A DNA stretch of 64,000 nucleotides from Streptomyces griseiscabiei (GCF_020010925.1 NZ_JAGJBZ010000004.1:434001-498000), one strand, 5' to 3'; positions 50,985 through 59,809 are shown, numbered from the stretch's first letter. The notes: a model not told the origin generated them from the sequence alone. Numbers and translations: made by a program.

Positions 50985-51833
50985 ATGCGCACAAGAGCCA
51001 CCGCGGCCGCCGTCCTCGGCGCCCTGGCCCTCTCCGCCCTCGCCGTGCCGTCCGCGCAGGCCGCCGGTTCGGCCCCGGCGAGCGGTAAGCCGTACACGCT
51101 GAACGTCGGCTTCTCGAACTTCAAGGTCGCCAAGTCCGTCAAGGTCGGCATCGGCGGGAAGGTCACGACGGCCGTCTCGTTCACGCTGACCCACGGCAGC
51201 ACGGTCAAGGTGACCGCGAAGGACTTCTTCGTCGAACCCTTCCTCTACCGCGGCACCTTCGGGGACGACGACACCCCGCAGCTCTTCGGCGACGACTTCG
51301 CCACCTGCACGGTCGTCAACTCGACCACGGAGAGCTGCAAGGGCACCATCGACATCCGGCCGGGTGCGGGCGATCTGCTCAACTCGCAGGCCGGGGCGTG
51401 GAAGGCGGGCGCCGACGCCATCGCCTTCAACGGCCAGGACCCCACGGGCGACAAGATCGACTACAGCAAACTCGGTTACAAGGAGCAGGGCGGCCTCGGC
51501 TCCACCCTCGTCCAGCGCCTGTCGAAGCTGACCGTCGACGCCGGGCCGGAGCCGGTCACCAAGGGCAGGACCGTCACCGCGACGGGCAGGCTCACCCGCG
51601 CCGACTGGCAGAGCCACGCCTACAAGCCCTTCGCCAAGCAGCCGGTGAAGCTGCAGTTCCGCAAGGCGGGCACCAGCACGTACACCACGGTGAAGACGGT
51701 CTACTCGGACGCCTCCGGCAAGGTGAAGGCCACCGGCACCGCCACGTACGACGGCTACTGGCGCTTCAGCTACGCCGGTGTCACCACGACGGCCCCGGTC
51801 ACTGCCACGGCCGACTACGTCGACGTGAAGTAG
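50985..51833 (+). CDS. secreted beta-rich repeat-family protein, paralog 3
   Basis: 282 residues. Signal peptide TRATAAAVLGALALSALAVP, cleavage at SAQA-A. The C-terminal domain starts DAGPEPVTKGRTVTATGRLT and ends ATADYVDVK, the most diverged of the three. Its first half has a longer insertion (GDDDTPQLFGDDFATC) but retains the two cysteines. The ribosome site is GGGGAA. It converges with the P-type ATPase gene. Confidence 0.87.
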   Translation: MRTRATAAAVLGALALSALAVPSAQAAGSAPASGKPYTLNVGFSNFKVAKSVKVGIGGKVTTAVSFTLTHGSTVKVTAKDFFVEPFLYRGTFGDDDTPQLFGDDFATCTVVNSTTESCKGTIDIRPGAGDLLNSQAGAWKAGADAIAFNGQDPTGDKIDYSKLGYKEQGGLGSTLVQRLSKLTVDAGPEPVTKGRTVTATGRLTRADWQSHAYKPFAKQPVKLQFRKAGTSTYTTVKTVYSDASGKVKATGTATYDGYWRFSYAGVTTTAPVTATADYVDVK

Positions 51834-51852
51834 GGCGCGAGGAGCGGCCCGG

Positions 51853-54261
51853 TCACGCGGGGAAGCGGCGGTCCACCCACCTCCACAGGAACTCCAGGGC
51901 CGCCGCGGCCCCGGCCGCGACGGCGACCGCGATCCACGGCATCGTCGTACCGACCAGGCGCAGGGCGAAGAAGTCCTGGAGCCAGGGGACGACGAGGACC
52001 ACGACGAAGCAGCCGGCCATCGCGGCGACCAGGCCGAGGCGCCACCAGGTGTAGGGGCGGGCGATGATGGCCAGCACCCACATGGAGATCAGGAACAGGG
52101 TGAGCGTGGCGGCGCTGGTCTCCGCCTCCAGCGCGCCCGCGCCCGTGTAGTAGTGGCGGGCGATCAGATAGGTGGCGAAGGTGGCCACGGCCGCGAGGAC
52201 GCCGCCCGGGATCGAGTAGCGCATCACCCGCCGGACGAAGTGCGGTTTCGCCCGTTCCTTGTTGGGGGCCAGGGCGAGGAAGAAGGCCGGGACGCCGATC
52301 GTGAGGGTGGAGAGCAGGGTGAGGTGGCGGGGGAGGAAGGGGTACTCCACCTGCCAGCAGACCACCAGGACGGCCAGCAGCACCGAGTAGACCGTCTTCA
52401 CCAGGAAGAGGGTCGCCACCCGCGTGATGTTGCCGATGACCCGGCGGCCCTCCGCGACCACCGAGGGCAGCGTCGCGAAGCTGTTGTTGAGGAGCACGAT
52501 CTGGGCCACCGCCCTGGTCGCCTCCGAGCCCGAGCCCATCGAGACCCCGATGTCGGCGTCCTTGAGGGCGAGCACGTCGTTCACGCCGTCGCCGGTCATC
52601 GCGACCGTGTGGCCGTGGGACTGCAGCGCGCCGACCATGTCCCGCTTCTGCTGGGGGGTGACCCGGCCGAAGACCGTGCCGGAGTCGAGGGCCGTCGCCA
52701 TCTCCTCCCGCTCGGCGGGCAGTCGGCGGGCGTCGACGACCTCGCCGCTGAGGCCGAGCTTTCCGGCCACCGCGCCCACCGACACCGCGTTGTCGCCGGA
52801 GATGACCTTCGCGCGGACGTTCTGCTCCTCGAAGTAGCGCAGGGTGTCGGCGGCGTCGGGGCGCAGCCGCTGTTCGAGGACGACGAGGGCGGTGGGTCGG
52901 GCGCCGGTGGCGAGCTCGGGGTCGTCCAGCTCGCGGGTGACCCGGGCCAGCAGCAGCACCCGTAGTCCCTCTTCGTTCAGGCGTTCGGTCTCGGTGAGGG
53001 CCGGGTCGTCCTCGGCGAGCAGGACGTCGGGGGCGCCGAGCAGCCAGGTGCTGGACTCGCCGCCGCCCTCGCCGAAGGTCGCGCCGCTGTACTTGCGGGC
53101 GGAGGAGAACGGCAGCGACTCGGTGCACCGCCAGTCCTCGCTGTCCGGGTAGGCGTCGATGACGGCCTGGAGGGAGGCGTTGGGGCGCGGGTCCGATTCG
53201 CCGAGTGCGCCGAGGACCTTGCGTACGTACGCCTCGTCCGTCCCGTTGAGAGGACGCAGCTCGGTGACGTCCATGCCGCCCTCGGTGAGGGTGCCCGTCT
53301 TGTCGAGGCAGACGGTGTCGACGCGGGCGAGGCCCTCGATGGCCGGGAGTTCCTGCACCAGGCACTGTTTGCGGCCGAGGCGGATCACGCCGATCGCGAA
53401 GGCGACGGAGGTGAGCAGGACGAGGCCCTCGGGGACCATCGGGACGATGCCGCCGACCGTGCGGGCGACGGAGTCCTTGAAGTCGTGCTCCTTCACGATC
53501 AGCTGGCTGATGATCAGGCCGATCGCGGTCGGGACCATCATCCAGGTGACGTACTTGAGGATGGTGGAGATGCCGGAGCGCAGCTCCGAGTGGACCAGGG
53601 TGAAGCGGCTGGCCTCCTCCGCCAGCTGGGCGGCGTAGGCCTCCCGGCCGACCTTGGTGGCGGTGAACGCGCCGCCGCCCGCGACCACGAAACTGCCCGA
53701 CATCACCTGGTCGCCGGGCTGCTTGACGACCGGGTCGGCCTCGCCGGTGAGCAGCGACTCGTCGATCTCCAGGCCGTCGGTCTCGACGCACTCGCCATCG
53801 ACGACGATCTTGTCGCCGGGGCCGATCTCGATCAGGTCGCCGAGGACGATGGCGGAGGTGGCGACGGGTGCGGCGACGCCGTCGCGGCGGACCGTGGGTT
53901 TCGCCTCGCCGATCACCGCGAGGGAGTCGAGGGTCTTCTTGGCCCGCCACTCCTGGATGATGCCGATGCCCGTGTTGGCCAGGATCACGAAGCCGAACAG
54001 GCTGTCCTGGATCGGGGCGACGCCCAGCATGATCACCCAGAGGACGCCGATGATCGCGTTGAACCGGGTGAAGACGTTCGCCCGGACGATGTCCACCATG
54101 GAGCGGCTGCTCCGCACGGGTACGTCGTTCACCTCGCCGCGGGCCGTGCGTTCGGCCACCTCGGCGGCCGTCAGACCACGGGCGCGCCCCGGTGGTCCGG
54201 GGGTCGGGGCGGGGGTGGGGTGCACAGGATCGAGCTCGGTACCCGCGTCGATGTGCGTCAT
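51853..54261 (-). CDS. P-type cation ATPase, CtpE-like
   Basis: 802 residues. LTGEAD is the actuator loop, DKTGTLT gives the phosphorylated Asp320, and GDGVNDVLALKDADIG the hinge. Membrane motif VPMVPEGLVLLTS (273-285) contains PEGL without the second Pro of PEGLP, as in the CtpE group of calcium-transporting ATPases. Ten helices are plausible. It should export a divalent cation, probably Ca2+, across the cytoplasmic membrane. Adjacent genes encode secreted proteins once called calcium-binding, but no direct link is shown. Confidence 0.93.
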   Translation of the reverse strand: MTHIDAGTELDPVHPTPAPTPGPPGRARGLTAAEVAERTARGEVNDVPVRSSRSMVDIVRANVFTRFNAIIGVLWVIMLGVAPIQDSLFGFVILANTGIGIIQEWRAKKTLDSLAVIGEAKPTVRRDGVAAPVATSAIVLGDLIEIGPGDKIVVDGECVETDGLEIDESLLTGEADPVVKQPGDQVMSGSFVVAGGGAFTATKVGREAYAAQLAEEASRFTLVHSELRSGISTILKYVTWMMVPTAIGLIISQLIVKEHDFKDSVARTVGGIVPMVPEGLVLLTSVAFAIGVIRLGRKQCLVQELPAIEGLARVDTVCLDKTGTLTEGGMDVTELRPLNGTDEAYVRKVLGALGESDPRPNASLQAVIDAYPDSEDWRCTESLPFSSARKYSGATFGEGGGESSTWLLGAPDVLLAEDDPALTETERLNEEGLRVLLLARVTRELDDPELATGARPTALVVLEQRLRPDAADTLRYFEEQNVRAKVISGDNAVSVGAVAGKLGLSGEVVDARRLPAEREEMATALDSGTVFGRVTPQQKRDMVGALQSHGHTVAMTGDGVNDVLALKDADIGVSMGSGSEATRAVAQIVLLNNSFATLPSVVAEGRRVIGNITRVATLFLVKTVYSVLLAVLVVCWQVEYPFLPRHLTLLSTLTIGVPAFFLALAPNKERAKPHFVRRVMRYSIPGGVLAAVATFATYLIARHYYTGAGALEAETSAATLTLFLISMWVLAIIARPYTWWRLGLVAAMAGCFVVVLVVPWLQDFFALRLVGTTMPWIAVAVAAGAAAALEFLWRWVDRRFPA

Positions 54262-54401
54262 GGATTCGACGGTACGTGCGGATTTAGGGGTTCACCCGCC
54301 GAGTGGGCGAAAGATCCGACCTGGGGAGGAGGGAGGCGCTGCCGCGTGATGCCGGGGTCGTACGGGTCCGGGGTGGGGCGGGTGCCGTCGGTCGGACGGG
54401 C

Positions 54402-54788
54402 TCAGTTGGTGGCGGGCCGCGCTGTCACGTCGTCGGGGTCGGTGGACTCGGTGGCCTCGGTCGCGATGCGGTCGGCTTCGGCGGCCTTCGTCCTCGCCTC
54501 CGCCTCGACGGCCTCGGCGGCCTCCGTCCCGGCCGCGGCCCTGATCGCCGCGTCCCGCTTGATCGCCGTGTCGCGGCGGCGGACGTAGTAGATGCCGATG
54601 AAGCCGAGGCCGCCGCCCGCGAGGCAGGTCCACACCCACCAGGTGTGTCCGTGGTCCTCGAACCAGCCGTAGAAGGGCAGCTGGACGACGAAGAGGAGGA
54701 GCCACAGGATCGTGCCGCCGATGATGACCGGCACCACGGGGCCCTCAAGGGGCTCCGGTGCCTCGTGCTTGGGGGTCCACTTCGCCAT
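54402..54788 (-). CDS. DUF2530 membrane protein
   Basis: 128 residues. HEAPEPLEGPVVPVIIGGTI and WVWTCLAGGGLGFIGIYYVR RRD are the DUF2530 helices (about 20-42 and 51-69). The last 55 residues are an Ala/Glu-rich helix (AGTEAAEAVEAEARTKAAEA). The family is actinobacterial and of unknown function. It lies divergently next to the purine permease gene. Confidence 0.88.
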   Translation of the reverse strand: MAKWTPKHEAPEPLEGPVVPVIIGGTILWLLLFVVQLPFYGWFEDHGHTWWVWTCLAGGGLGFIGIYYVRRRDTAIKRDAAIRAAAGTEAAEAVEAEARTKAAEADRIATEATESTDPDDVTARPATN

Positions 54789-54857
54789 GGGGCACAGCTT
54801 ACGAGGCGCGCGGGTCTACGCGCGGAGATGGTGTTCCCCGCAATGTATGTTCATACT

Positions 54858-54868
54858 GAAACGGTTTC
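54858..54868. promoter_or_regulatory. GAAAC-G-GTTTC palindrome upstream of the purine permease
   Basis: GAAACGGTTTC is a perfect palindrome around one base, in the most AT-rich part (54845-54905) of the interval between DUF2530 and the permease. It lies 90 bp before the permease ATG, near where the promoter is expected. The regulator is unknown. Confidence 0.4.
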
Positions 54869-54957
54869 TGATTGGCTACTTCTGTTCGTAGAAAACTCCA
54901 ATGGCGTGCGGGTGACCGGTGGGTGTCCGCCCTTTCCGTTGGGGATTGAGGTCTCGT

Positions 54958-56391
54958 ATGTCCCCGCAGTCCCCGCAGGGCACCCCTGGCGCCGTCGGCT
55001 CCCTCGACCGCTACTTCCGGATCACCGAGCGCGGCAGCACGCTCTCGCGTGAGATCCGGGGCGGTCTCGCCACCTTCTTCGCGATGGCGTACATCATCGT
55101 GCTGAACCCGATCATCCTGAGCAGCGCGAAGGACATGTACGGGCATCAGCTGGACTACGGCCAGCTGGTCACCGCGACCGCGATCACCGCCGCCTTCACC
55201 ACGCTCCTCATGGGTGTCATCGGCAATGTGCCGATCGCGCTGGCGGCGGGGCTCGGGGTGAACACGGTCGTCGCGTTGCAGCTCGCGCCGCGGATGTCGT
55301 GGCCGGACGCGATGGGTATGGTCGTACTGGCCGGGTTCATCGTGATGCTGCTGGTGGCGACGGGGCTGCGGGAGCGGGTCATGAACGCCGTGCCGCTGGG
55401 GCTGCGCAAGGGCATCTCCATCGGTATCGGTCTGTTCATCATGCTGATCGGGCTGGTGGACTCCGGTTTCGTCACCCGTATCCCGGACGCCGCGCACACC
55501 ACCGTGCCGCTGCAACTGGGCGCGACCGGGCATCTGAACGGCTGGCCGGTGCTGGTCTTCGTGCTCGGCGCGCTGCTGACGCTCGCGCTGATCGTGCGCA
55601 AGGTGCCGGGGGCGATCCTGATCTCGATCGTCGCGATGACGCTGCTCGCGGTGATCGTCGAGGCCGTCGCCAAGCTGCCGGCCGGTTCCTGGGGGCTGAC
55701 GACGCCCAAGTGGCCCGGCAACCCGGTCGCGACGCCCGACTTCGGGCTGATCGGTGAGGTCAGTCTCTTCGGCGGCTTCGCGAAGGTGGGTGTGCTGACC
55801 GGTGTCCTCTTCGTCTTCACGGTCCTGCTGTCGTGCTTCTTCGACGCGATGGGCACGATCATGGGCGTCGGCGACGAGGCGAAGCTGACGGACGCGGAAG
55901 GTCAGCTGCCGGGGATCAACAAGGTGCTGTTCGTCGACGGCATCGCCGTCGCGGCCGGTGGTGCCAGCTCCTCGTCCGCGACGACCTGCTTCGTGGAGTC
56001 GACGGCGGGAGTGGGCGAGGGGGCACGCACCGGCTTCGCGAACGTGGTGACGGGTGCGCTGTTCGCGGTCGCGCTGTTCCTGACGCCGGTCGCCACGATG
56101 GTGCCCTCCCAGGCGGCGACCCCGGCGCTGCTCGCGGTCGGGTTCCTGATCCTCGCGAACTCCGTCCGTGAGATCGATTGGGCCGACTATACGATCGCGA
56201 TTCCGGCGTTCGTGACGATGGTGATGATGCCGTTCACCTACTCGATCACCAACGGCATCGGCATGGGCTTCATCACCTTCGTCGTGCTGCGCCTGGCGGC
56301 GGGCCGTGGACGCGAGGTCCCGGTCGCGATGTACGTGGTGTCGGCGGTCTTCGGGTTCTACTACCTGATGCCGGCGCTCGGTCTGACGTGA
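54958..56391 (+). CDS. NCS2-family purine/xanthine-guanine permease
   Basis: 477 residues. Motifs of the AzgA-type NCS2 group are visible: LATFFAMAYIIVLNPIILSS, AAGLGVNTVVALQLAP, DAMGTIMGVGDEA and ASSSSATTCFVESTAGVGEG. About fourteen helices. It imports adenine/guanine/hypoxanthine-type bases with protons by family. The ATG at 54958 has a GAGG site 8 nt upstream and begins the hydrophilic N-terminus typical of the group. Confidence 0.93.
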   Translation: MSPQSPQGTPGAVGSLDRYFRITERGSTLSREIRGGLATFFAMAYIIVLNPIILSSAKDMYGHQLDYGQLVTATAITAAFTTLLMGVIGNVPIALAAGLGVNTVVALQLAPRMSWPDAMGMVVLAGFIVMLLVATGLRERVMNAVPLGLRKGISIGIGLFIMLIGLVDSGFVTRIPDAAHTTVPLQLGATGHLNGWPVLVFVLGALLTLALIVRKVPGAILISIVAMTLLAVIVEAVAKLPAGSWGLTTPKWPGNPVATPDFGLIGEVSLFGGFAKVGVLTGVLFVFTVLLSCFFDAMGTIMGVGDEAKLTDAEGQLPGINKVLFVDGIAVAAGGASSSSATTCFVESTAGVGEGARTGFANVVTGALFAVALFLTPVATMVPSQAATPALLAVGFLILANSVREIDWADYTIAIPAFVTMVMMPFTYSITNGIGMGFITFVVLRLAAGRGREVPVAMYVVSAVFGFYYLMPALGLT

Positions 56392-56425
56392 GCGGTCGCC
56401 GGGCCCCCGGGGTCCCCCTGCCCCC

Positions 56426-56608
56426 TCACGTCACCCCGTAGAACTTCTCCGTCTCCTCGACGGCGGTCTGGAACCGCTCGTCGAAGTCGTCCCGAATGAG
56501 CGTCCCGATGACATAGTCCTGGACGCTCATTCCCCGTTTCGCGGCATGGGTCCGGAGCCGTTCGAGCAGCTCCTCGTCTATCCGCAGGCTGAGCACAGTG
56601 GTCCCCAT
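56426..56608 (-). CDS. ribbon-helix-helix (CopG-like) protein, orphan
   Basis: 60 residues. TTVLSLRIDEELLERLRTHA AKRGMS is the RHH DNA-binding strand and helix A, followed by helix B (VQDYVIGTLIRDD) and a short acidic tail (FQTAVEETEKFYG). Antitoxins and plasmid repressors share this fold. No toxin gene is adjacent: the next gene upstream is marR on the other strand and the permease converges on the other side. A GTG at 56665 would extend it by 19 residues. Confidence 0.85.
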   Translation of the reverse strand: MGTTVLSLRIDEELLERLRTHAAKRGMSVQDYVIGTLIRDDFDERFQTAVEETEKFYGVT

Positions 56609-56660
56609 GTGTACGAGGGTCAGGTGTGCTCCGCTCTGTCGTGTCACGTTCTGCGTACTA

Positions 56661-56678
56661 GTCACTCATATGAGTGAC
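56661..56678. promoter_or_regulatory. 18-bp perfect palindrome between rhh and marR genes
   Basis: GTCACTCATATGAGTGAC is self-complementary along its full length. It ends 53 bp upstream of the RHH protein's ATG. RHH dimers bind short inverted repeats, so self-regulation is the simplest reading. Confidence 0.7.
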
Positions 56679-56749
56679 GAGAGGGCCTGAAACGGTGTGT
56701 CCGGGCGTGAGTGGCGGGCCTCACGGGCGCGAGTGTGGAGTTCCGGTGG

Positions 56750-56781
56750 TCTTTAGCGAGAGTAATGAGTTAAGCTAAAGA
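56750..56781. promoter_or_regulatory. inverted repeat at the marR start, candidate MarR operator
   Basis: TCTTTAGC and GCTAAAGA are perfect 8-bp arms 16 bp apart, ending 2 bp before the marR ATG. The interior contains TAATGAG and TTAAGCT, plausible -10 elements, so repressor binding here would block initiation. TTAAGCT lying 7-8 bp before the ATG and the absence of a ribosome site suggest a leaderless transcript. Confidence 0.65.
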
Positions 56782-56783
56782 AC

Positions 56784-57221
56784 ATGCCTGACCTGAACCA
56801 TGGCGACGACGAGGCCGCTGTGAACGCCCTCCGTTCCGCCGTGATGCGCCTGTCCCGCCGGCTCAAGCACCAGCGGGTCGACGAGTCGCTGAGCCCGACC
56901 GAGATGTCGGTGCTCGGCACGCTCGCCCGCTGCGGCACCGCCACCCCCGGTGAGCTGGCCCGCAAGGAGCATGTGCAGCCGCCGTCGATGACCCGGATCG
57001 TCGCCCTGCTGGAGAGCAAGGGACTGGTGAAGCTGGAGCCGCACCCCGAGGACCGGCGGCAGAAGGTGGTCACCCAGACCGAGCGGGCCGAGGCGATGCT
57101 GGAGGAGAGCCGGCGCAAGCGCAACGCCTTCCTCGCCACCCTGGTCGAAGGCCTCGACGAGGAGGAGTGGGCAGCGCTCCGGACCGCCGCGCCGGTCCTG
57201 GAGAAGCTCGCGCATCTGTGA
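56784..57221 (+). CDS. MarR-family regulator
   Basis: 145 residues. The winged helix spans about 35-105: LSPTEMSVLGTLARCGTATP, ELARKEHVQPPSMTRIVALL and the wing EPHPEDRRQKVVTQT. Flanking helices form the dimer interface. It is upstream of an MFS gene by 205 bp on the same strand; the usual pattern is repression of both by MarR until a ligand binds. An inverted repeat lies directly before its start. Confidence 0.93.
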   Translation: MPDLNHGDDEAAVNALRSAVMRLSRRLKHQRVDESLSPTEMSVLGTLARCGTATPGELARKEHVQPPSMTRIVALLESKGLVKLEPHPEDRRQKVVTQTERAEAMLEESRRKRNAFLATLVEGLDEEEWAALRTAAPVLEKLAHL

Positions 57222-57426
57222 TCCCGTGCCCGGCCGCCGGGTGCGCCGCAGCCGGCCGGGCACGCCGGACCAACCGCCGGTACGCCCCTGCCGACAGCCC
57301 GTGCGCCGCCCGGGGGTGGGCATGGCCCGGCCCGAAAACCAGCAGACAGAACAGAGCAGAACAGGAGCGGTGAGGCTTACGCAACCGCATGACGTACACG
57401 CGTTTCACGCAAGGAGGCGAACCCCT

Positions 57427-58932
57427 TTGAGTTCGGGCCCCGGAACACCTTCCGTCCCCGCTCCCCCGCCCACCCACGAGCCCCCGCCGACGCCCGAGGT
57501 GCCGGAGGCACCCCCGGATACCGGCGTTCTGCCGCCCCGCGCCACCACCGCCCCCGCGGTGCCGGCGCCCGGCGCCCCCGCGGTCGCCGCCCAGGCCCCC
57601 GCCCCCCGTGAGCGGGTCTCCATGTTCCGGTCCCTGCGGGTGCGGAACTACCGGCTGTTCTTCCTCGGACAGGTCGTGTCGAACATCGGCACCTGGATGC
57701 AGCGGATCGCGCAGGACTGGCTGGTGCTGAGCCTGGCGGGCTCGTCGACGGCCGTCGGGGTGACCATGGCGCTGCAGTTCCTGCCGATGCTGCTGTTCGG
57801 GCTGTACGGCGGAGTCCTGGTCGACCGGTTCCCCAAGCGGCGGCTGCTGTTCGTGACACAGACCTCGATGGCCGTGACGGGGCTCGCCCTCGCCGCGCTC
57901 ACCATCTCCGGTCATGTCCAGGTGTGGCACGTGTATGTGGCCGCCTTCGCCGTGGGCATGGCCACCGTGGTCGACAACCCGGCCCGGCAGTCCTTCGTGT
58001 CGGAGATGGTCGGACCGGACCAGCTGCAGAACGCGGTCAGCCTGAACTCGGCGAACTTCCAGTCGGCCCGTCTCGTCGGCCCCGCCGTCGCCGGTGTGCT
58101 GATCACCACCGTCGGCACGGGCTGGGCCTTCCTCTACAACGGCCTCTCCTTCATCGCCCCCATCACCGGTCTGCTGCTGATGCGGACCCGTGAGCTGAAC
58201 CCCGTCCGCCGCGCCCCCCGCGCCAAGGGCCAGCTCCGGGAGGGCCTGCGCTATGTCGCCCGCCGCCCCGAACTGCTGTGGCCCATCGTGCTCGTCGGCT
58301 TCATCGGCACCTTCGGCTTCAACTTCCCCGTCTGGCTGTCGGCGTACGCGGACGACGTGTTCCACTCGGGCGCCGGCTCGTACAGCTTCTTCAACACGCT
58401 CATGGCGGTCGGCTCCGTCGCCGGCGCGCTGCTCGCGGCCCGCCGCGGCACGGCCCGGCTGCGGGTGCTGATCGGGGGCGCGCTCGCCTTCGGCCTGCTG
58501 GAGATCGTGGCCGCGCTGGCGCCGTCGTACTGGATGTTCGCCCTGCTCATGGTCCCCATCGGGATGTTCGGGCTGACGGTGAACGTCACCACCAACACGG
58601 CGATCCAGATGAACACCGATCCCGTGATGCGCGGCCGTGTCATGGCCCTCTACATGATGGTCTTCCTCGGCGGTACGCCGCTGGGCGCGCCGATCGCCGG
58701 CTGGGCCACCGACGCGTACGGCGCCCGGATCGGCTTCGTCGCGGGCGGTGTCGTCGCCACGGCCGCCGCGGTCGTCGTGGGCCTGGTCCTCGTCCGGGCC
58801 GGCGGGCTGCGGCTCTCGGTGGGCTGGAACCACGGCCATCCGAAGGTGCGGTTCGTGCCCAAGGACCCGGCCGAGGGGCAGTCCGACGGGCGGACCGACG
58901 GGCAGGCGGTTCCGGTGACGACCGCGGCCTAG
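57427..58932 (+). CDS. MFS exporter paired with marR
   Basis: 501 residues. A 62-residue Pro/Ala-rich cytoplasmic N-terminus precedes helix 1 (MFRSLRVRNYRLFFLGQVVS). WMQRIAQDWLVLSLAGSSTA, YGGVLVDRFPKRRLL and DNPARQSFVSEMVGPDQLQN are typical of the DHA3-type (EntS/MefA-like) exporters. The TTG start at 57427 has AAGGAGG 9 nt upstream, the best site in the interval. Substrate unknown; probably a drug or secondary metabolite controlled by the marR gene. Confidence 0.9.
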   Translation: MSSGPGTPSVPAPPPTHEPPPTPEVPEAPPDTGVLPPRATTAPAVPAPGAPAVAAQAPAPRERVSMFRSLRVRNYRLFFLGQVVSNIGTWMQRIAQDWLVLSLAGSSTAVGVTMALQFLPMLLFGLYGGVLVDRFPKRRLLFVTQTSMAVTGLALAALTISGHVQVWHVYVAAFAVGMATVVDNPARQSFVSEMVGPDQLQNAVSLNSANFQSARLVGPAVAGVLITTVGTGWAFLYNGLSFIAPITGLLLMRTRELNPVRRAPRAKGQLREGLRYVARRPELLWPIVLVGFIGTFGFNFPVWLSAYADDVFHSGAGSYSFFNTLMAVGSVAGALLAARRGTARLRVLIGGALAFGLLEIVAALAPSYWMFALLMVPIGMFGLTVNVTTNTAIQMNTDPVMRGRVMALYMMVFLGGTPLGAPIAGWATDAYGARIGFVAGGVVATAAAVVVGLVLVRAGGLRLSVGWNHGHPKVRFVPKDPAEGQSDGRTDGQAVPVTTAA

Positions 58933-58954
58933 CCAGGGCTGCGAGGGTGGCCTC

Positions 58955-59557
58955 ATGAGTGCGACGAGTGCGACGAGTGAGACGCGTGCCGTGCGGCTGT
59001 TCGCGGCGGTGCTGCCGCCCGATGAGGTCGTCGAGGAACTCGGCCTGGTGGTCGGTGGGTTGAGGGCTCTGGCCGGGGCGGACCGGTTGCGGTGGACCGC
59101 GCCGCCCGGCTGGCACTTCACGCTCGCCTTCTACGGAGAGGTCGAGCGGGACGCCGTACCGGAGCTGACGCGGCGGCTGGAGCGGGCGGCGGGGCGGAGC
59201 GAGCCGTTCTCGCTGGCGGTGCGCGGCGGCGGGCAGTTCGGGCGCGGGCGGGCGCTGTGGGCGGGGGCCGAGGGGGACCTCGGGGCGCTGCGGCTGCTGG
59301 CCGACCGGGCGGAGGCGGCGGCCCGGAAGGCCGGGGTGCCGATGGGGGAGCACCGCCGGTACACCCCCCATCTGACCGTGGCCCGCGGCCGGGCGGACCT
59401 CGACGTACGGCCGTACGTCGCCGTGCTCGACACCTTCGCCGGGCGGACGTGGACGGTGTCCGACCTGGCGTTGGTCCGCAGCGATCTGCCGACGTCGGGG
59501 GTGGCGGGGGAGCAGCCGCGGTACGAGGCGGTCGGCCGCTGGGCGCTGGGACGCTGA
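58955..59557 (+). CDS. thpR: RNA 2',3'-cyclic phosphodiesterase
   Basis: 200 residues of the 2H phosphoesterase family. The two catalytic HxT motifs are His54-Phe-Thr56 (WHFTLAF) and His139-Leu-Thr141 (PHLTVAR). These enzymes open 2',3'-cyclic RNA ends; the bacterial protein was first described as 2'-5' RNA ligase. The N-terminal codons contain a short GTGCGACGA repeat. It follows the MFS gene by 22 bp, so may be co-transcribed. Confidence 0.94.
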   Translation: MSATSATSETRAVRLFAAVLPPDEVVEELGLVVGGLRALAGADRLRWTAPPGWHFTLAFYGEVERDAVPELTRRLERAAGRSEPFSLAVRGGGQFGRGRALWAGAEGDLGALRLLADRAEAAARKAGVPMGEHRRYTPHLTVARGRADLDVRPYVAVLDTFAGRTWTVSDLALVRSDLPTSGVAGEQPRYEAVGRWALGR

Positions 59558-59625
59558 CCGCCGGGCCGCTGCCACCGCCGGGGCCGTCCGAAGGGGGCCG
59601 GGGGTGGCCGGTTAGGCTCGGTGGT

Positions 59626-59715
59626 GTGGACCCGAAGACCCGTAACCGGATCATGGCCGGTGTGCTTGTGCTGATGTTCGCGGTCGTTGCCCTCGCGGCG
59701 GCGCTTGGCAGGTGA
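59626..59715 (+). CDS. 29-residue single-helix membrane protein
   Basis: The frame reads DPKTRNRIMAGVLVLMFAVV then ALAAALGR after the GTG start, a basic N-terminus followed by one membrane helix. TAGGCT lies 7 bp upstream of the GTG with no ribosome site between, which fits a leaderless transcript. I recall near-identical short proteins in other Streptomyces, which supports the call; function unknown. Confidence 0.65.
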   Translation: MDPKTRNRIMAGVLVLMFAVVALAAALGR

Positions 59716-59773
59716 CCGCCGCGTGATCACTGGGTGAGTGGGCCGGGGAACCGCGGGCCGTGGCCGGCCGCGG

Positions 59774-59809
59774 CCCGGTGGGGCTTCTCGCGCAGTTCCC
59801 CGTGCCCCT
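59774..59809. repeat. half copy of the Streptomyces long inverted repeat
   Basis: Only one arm is present (GGGGCTTCTCGCGCAGTTCC, then CCGTGCCCC with one change). No matching arm follows within 200 bp, so it is a remnant, 29 bp beyond which the aldo/keto reductase gene ends. Confidence 0.8.
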
